In this document: in pieces, positions 46,500 to 47,588 of the stretch | Numbering within the stretch: the stretch's first letter is position 1 | Layout: each line of letters starts with the position of its first letter | DNA from: an uncultured Faecalibacterium sp. | GTDB lineage: Bacteria > Bacillota > Clostridia > Oscillospirales > Ruminococcaceae | Direction of reading: 5' to 3' | DNA length: 47,588 nucleotides | Assembly: GCA_904394215.1 (NCBI GenBank) | Contig: CAJFNF010000012.1 | Coordinates: 1-47,588 of the forward strand | The notes under the pieces: model-generated | What the model saw: only the letters and a program-made list of their open reading frames with translations | Databases searched by the model: none | Told to the model about the DNA's origin: nothing | Made by a program: the position numbers and the translations under genes

Positions 46500-46712
46500 G
46501 GGGAAAATCTCCTTTTCAATGGATGATAGACACAAGGTACCTTACAGTATACCACAAAACACGGCGGATTTACAGCGGCGGCGCAAAGAAAAGCCCCTTT
46601 CAGGCTGTGCCTGAAAATCAAAAATGCGATGCGAGTATTCAAGCGTATTCAAGAGAAAACAAGAGATTTTGGAAGAATGATAAATTTGAACCGAAAAAAT
46701 CAAAAAATCGTG

Positions 46713-46741
46713 TTGACAGGCAGCTTTTGATGGTATATACT
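46713..46741 (+). promoter_or_regulatory. Promoter of rplM-rpsI
   Basis: TTGACA (46713-46718), 17 bases, TATACT (46736-46741): near-consensus, as expected for ribosomal protein genes. A leader of about 55 bases follows. Confidence 0.85.
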
Positions 46742-46801
46742 ATCATTCGCGCCCACCCCGGCGCCTGAAATGTTACGAATGCTTATCAGGAGGAAATATA
46801 T

Positions 46802-47230
46802 ATGAGCACTACTCTCGTAAAGCCCGCCGAAGTCGAGCGCAAGTGGTACCTGCTCGACGCCGCCGGCAAGCCGCTGGGCCGCGTCGCAGCTGAGGCTGCT
46901 GTTCTGCTGCGTGGCAAGCAGAAGGTTGATTTCACCCCCAATGTGGATTGCGGTGACTTTGTGGTCATCGTCAACTGCGACAAGGCAGTCCTGACCGGCA
47001 AGAAGGCCGAGGAGAAGTTCCACATCACCCACTCTCTGTACATCGGCGGCCTGAAGAAGGTTCAGTACAAGAAGCTGATGGCTGAGAACAGCAACCTGGC
47101 CATGACCTATGCTGTCAAGGGCATGATCCCGTCCAACACCATCGGTGCCAAGGCTCTGACCCGCCTGCACTGCTACAAGGGTGCTGAGCACGCTCACGCT
47201 GCACAGAAGCCCGAGAAGATCGAGTTCTAA
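46802..47230 (+). CDS. rplM: 50S ribosomal protein L13
   Basis: A 142-residue large-subunit protein. '[20 protein letters not shown]' near residue 12, '[18 protein letters not shown]' and '[20 protein letters not shown]' at the end match L13 across its full normal length. Start ATG 46802 has AGGAGG 9 bases upstream. It is followed by rpsI after a few bases, the usual pairing. Confidence 0.97.
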   Translation: MSTTLVKPAEVERKWYLLDAAGKPLGRVAAEAAVLLRGKQKVDFTPNVDCGDFVVIVNCDKAVLTGKKAEEKFHITHSLYIGGLKKVQYKKLMAENSNLAMTYAVKGMIPSNTIGAKALTRLHCYKGAEHAHAAQKPEKIEF

Positions 47231-47240
47231 GAAGGAGGCA

Positions 47241-47546
47241 ATCGACGATCGTGATCTGGACAACTACTTCGGTCTGGAGACCCTGAAGCTGATTGTCCGC
47301 GCTCCGCTGGTCCTGCTGGGCGTCGAGGACAAGTTTGATGTGGTGGTCCGCGTTGCAGGCGGCGGCGTTTCCGGCCAGGCCGGCGCTATCCGTCACGGCA
47401 TCAGCCGCGCCATGCTGCAGCAGAATGAGGAGAACCGTGCCGTTCTGAAGAAGGCTGGCTTCCTGACCCGCGATCCTCGTATGAAGGAACGTAAGAAGTA
47501 CGGCCTCAAGGCTGCCCGTCGCGCTCCGCAGTTCAGCAAGCGCTAA
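47241..47546 (+). pseudogene. rpsI: 30S ribosomal protein S9, missing its N-terminus
   Basis: The frame from about 47244 reads [20 protein letters not shown] and ends [20 protein letters not shown] and FSKR, the body and C-terminus of S9. Normal S9 (about 130 residues) begins with ~30 more residues containing YFGTGRRKxSVARV; here AAGGAGG (47233-47239) is followed almost at once by codons for residue ~34. No ATG, GTG or TTG lies in frame near it; ATC 47241 would be the only codon at the right distance. S9 is essential and its N-terminal part is conserved, so a deletion of roughly 100 bases in the assembly is more likely than a real truncation, unless another copy exists. Confidence 0.85.
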
Positions 47547-47588
47547 ACTTTATCAAAAGTGGTCAAAAACCCCGGAACTACGCGGTTT

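Noticed and set aside
46259-46768. 169-codon plus-strand frame before rplM
   Set aside because: Antisense to ttcA for its first half and crosses the rplM promoter; composition is shadow-like.

Overview
The window looks like the chromosome of a gut Firmicute of the Clostridia, most likely an Oscillospiraceae/Ruminococcaceae relative of Faecalibacterium, Gemmiger or Subdoligranulum. This is inferred from the high-GC coding sequence, strong AGGAGG ribosome binding sites, RNase Y, LrgAB, PTS genes and the general protein style. No marker was searched against a database.

Left end (1-6110): a decayed mobile element. It holds the start of a helix-turn-helix gene, a MobV/Pre-type relaxase broken by a frameshift inside its HxDExxPHxH motif, and a Xre-type repressor that has lost its DNA-binding N-terminus. 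A SLOG/DUF1273 gene follows, with a palindromic operator shared with a truncated divergent HTH gene. An AT-rich island (about 3190-5290) carries an unknown gene, an Mrr-type restriction endonuclease and a possible type I toxin. After it come a tRNA 3' half (a probable attachment-site scar) and a second, worse-decayed copy of the repressor.

Sugar region (6410-16924): a complete PTS operon (PRD regulator, EIIA, EIIB, EIIC, 6-phospho-beta-glucosidase) for a beta-glucoside such as cellobiose. On the opposite strand lies a sucrose/fructan cluster: a truncated solute-binding protein, sucrose-6-phosphate hydrolase and a frameshifted fructokinase. It abuts, head to head, a truncated extracellular GH32 enzyme; the junction near 15290 cuts both genes.

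Aldarate region (17155-33439): an apparently complete D-glucarate/galactarate pathway on two converging transcripts. The plus strand encodes an SLC13-type transporter, a tandem alpha/beta-hydrolase esterase, glucarate dehydratase, a PrpR-like regulator, a DapA-family aldolase, tartronate semialdehyde reductase, glycerate kinase and a second glucarate dehydratase-like enzyme. The minus strand encodes an aldo/keto reductase, galactarate dehydratase and a GltD-like flavoprotein. Promoters of both strands share sequence elements, which suggests one regulon. The regulator has lost the Walker A lysine and the GAFTGA loop needed to work with sigma-54. The esterase suggests that the substrates include esters of aldaric acids, such as plant hydroxycinnamoyl aldarates.

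Housekeeping region (33716-47588): GNAT acetyltransferase, RNase Y, ROK glucokinase, small proteins, a membrane protein, a ricin-type beta-trefoil protein, a Nudix hydrolase, LrgAB, then ttcA-alr-lepA on the minus strand, and rplM-rpsI. As written, rpsI lacks its first ~30 codons.

Caution: three single-base frameshifts (two at homopolymers), a deletion in an essential ribosomal protein gene and a head-to-head truncation all occur here. Some of the 'broken' genes may be assembly or sequencing errors rather than biology.
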